In this document: piece after piece, positions 42,482 to 42,804 of the stretch
How positions within the stretch are numbered: the stretch's first letter is position 1
Layout: every line of letters starts with the position of its first letter
Origin: Bradymonadales bacterium
GTDB lineage: Bacteria; Bdellovibrionota; UBA2394
Direction: 5' to 3'
DNA: 42,804 bases
NCBI GenBank assembly: GCA_007693605.1
Contig: REDG01000042.1
Coordinates: forward strand, 1 to 42,804
Notes under the pieces: generated by a model
What the model saw: the letters and a program-made list of their open reading frames with translations, nothing else
Database searches by the model: none
What the model was told of the DNA's origin: nothing
Translations under genes and position numbers: made by a program

Positions 42482-42804
42482 GAAAAACTCCAATTCATTT
42501 TTTCAAGTTGCGACCAAAGCTTCGACTTTTTCAATTCTGACCGAGAGATAAGGCCCCGATGAAGGGCCTCTCGGATAGCCTGGTCGAGAAGCTCACTGTC
42601 TGGAACTTCCAACTCCGAATGAACAAGATCGAAAAGAGTTCTCAAGGGCGTGGTTACCTTAAAGCCTCTCATCGCCCGAGCCTCATCTGGCGAAAGATCC
42701 TTTTGATGGAGAACAAGTGGCTTTGGAATGAGAGTTCGTCGCCTGAAGCCTTTTGGAACGATCATGTGAATTTTAGAGGGCATGGCATCAGAAAGCTCGT
42801 AGAT
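42478..42804 (-). CDS. AbiEi-like antitoxin, partial
   Basis: The C-terminal 108 codons; the frame is open to the window edge (I-Y-E-L-S-D-A-M-P-S-K-I-H), so the start lies outside. The stretch L-S-P-D-E-A-R-A-M-R-G-F-K-V-T-T-P-L-R-T-L-F-D-L, then L-L-D-Q-A-I-R-E-A-L-H-R-G-L-I, is typical of type IV AbiEi antitoxins, which repress their own promoter. Its partner gene is truncated, so the antitoxin may persist as a free regulator or a protection against related toxins. Confidence 0.8.
   Translation of the reverse strand: MYELSDAMPSKIHMIVPKGFRRRTLIPKPLVLHQKDLSPDEARAMRGFKVTTPLRTLFDLVHSELEVPDSELLDQAIREALHRGLISRSELKKSKLWSQLEKMNWSFS

Overview
The window looks like a chromosome segment of a Bdellovibrio-like (Bdellovibrionota) or related deltaproteobacterial-grade bacterium. 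The clues are a lysine-rich histone-like protein fused to a SWIB domain, a type III glutamine synthetase, an ImuA/ImuB/DnaE2 SOS cassette, a sigma-54-type pilin promoter, many secreted proteins of unknown function, and multi-copy DUF222-like HNH endonucleases. This assignment is inferred from gene content only. No complete rRNA or tRNA gene, CRISPR array, prophage or standard insertion sequence was found.

Layout. 1-4.8 kb: tRNA-like debris, then poorly characterised secreted proteins (one with a CxxCH haem motif) and a decayed reading frame. 4.8-8 kb: histone/SWIB protein, RluA-type pseudouridine synthase, cupredoxin-like secreted protein, small zinc-ribbon protein, [2Fe-2S] ferredoxin, acyl-CoA thioesterase. 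8-11.9 kb: zinc-ribbon/TPR membrane protein, NagZ-like glycosidase, a class I amidotransferase of the PuuD type, and a small coiled-coil protein. 12-16.4 kb: first HNH gene with its repeat-rich leader, a conserved two-gene pair of unknown function, threonine ammonia-lyase. 16.4-19 kb: an Hsp70/J-protein pair with an unusual Hsp70 C-terminus. 19-24.6 kb: lexA facing imuA-imuB-dnaE2 across one palindrome that contains both start codons, then infA, whose 3' end overlaps dnaE2 tail to tail. 24.7-31 kb: NlpC/P60-like papain-fold protein, hisS, glnN, prfC. 31-36.1 kb: DsbD-like reductase, DUF4143 ATPase, an iron-box-preceded coiled-coil protein, a membrane protein. 36.1-38.2 kb: second HNH gene. 38.2-42.3 kb: pilA with a sigma-54 promoter, an STT3-like membrane glycosyltransferase and a DPM1-like glycosyltransferase. 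42.3 kb to end: AbiE-type antitoxin (runs off the edge) with a truncated toxin.

The less ordinary content is in four places: (1) a dispersed palindromic repeat with three copies, each just 3' of a gene; (2) the HNH gene pair, whose leaders carry the same stem-loop in opposite orientation and share a TTCCGCT-CGGAA motif with the gene bodies; (3) the lexA/imuA operator containing both start codons; (4) the Hsp70-J pair with an uncharacterised domain in place of the usual Hsp70 lid. All assignments come from reading the sequence and recalling family motifs; no database search was run.
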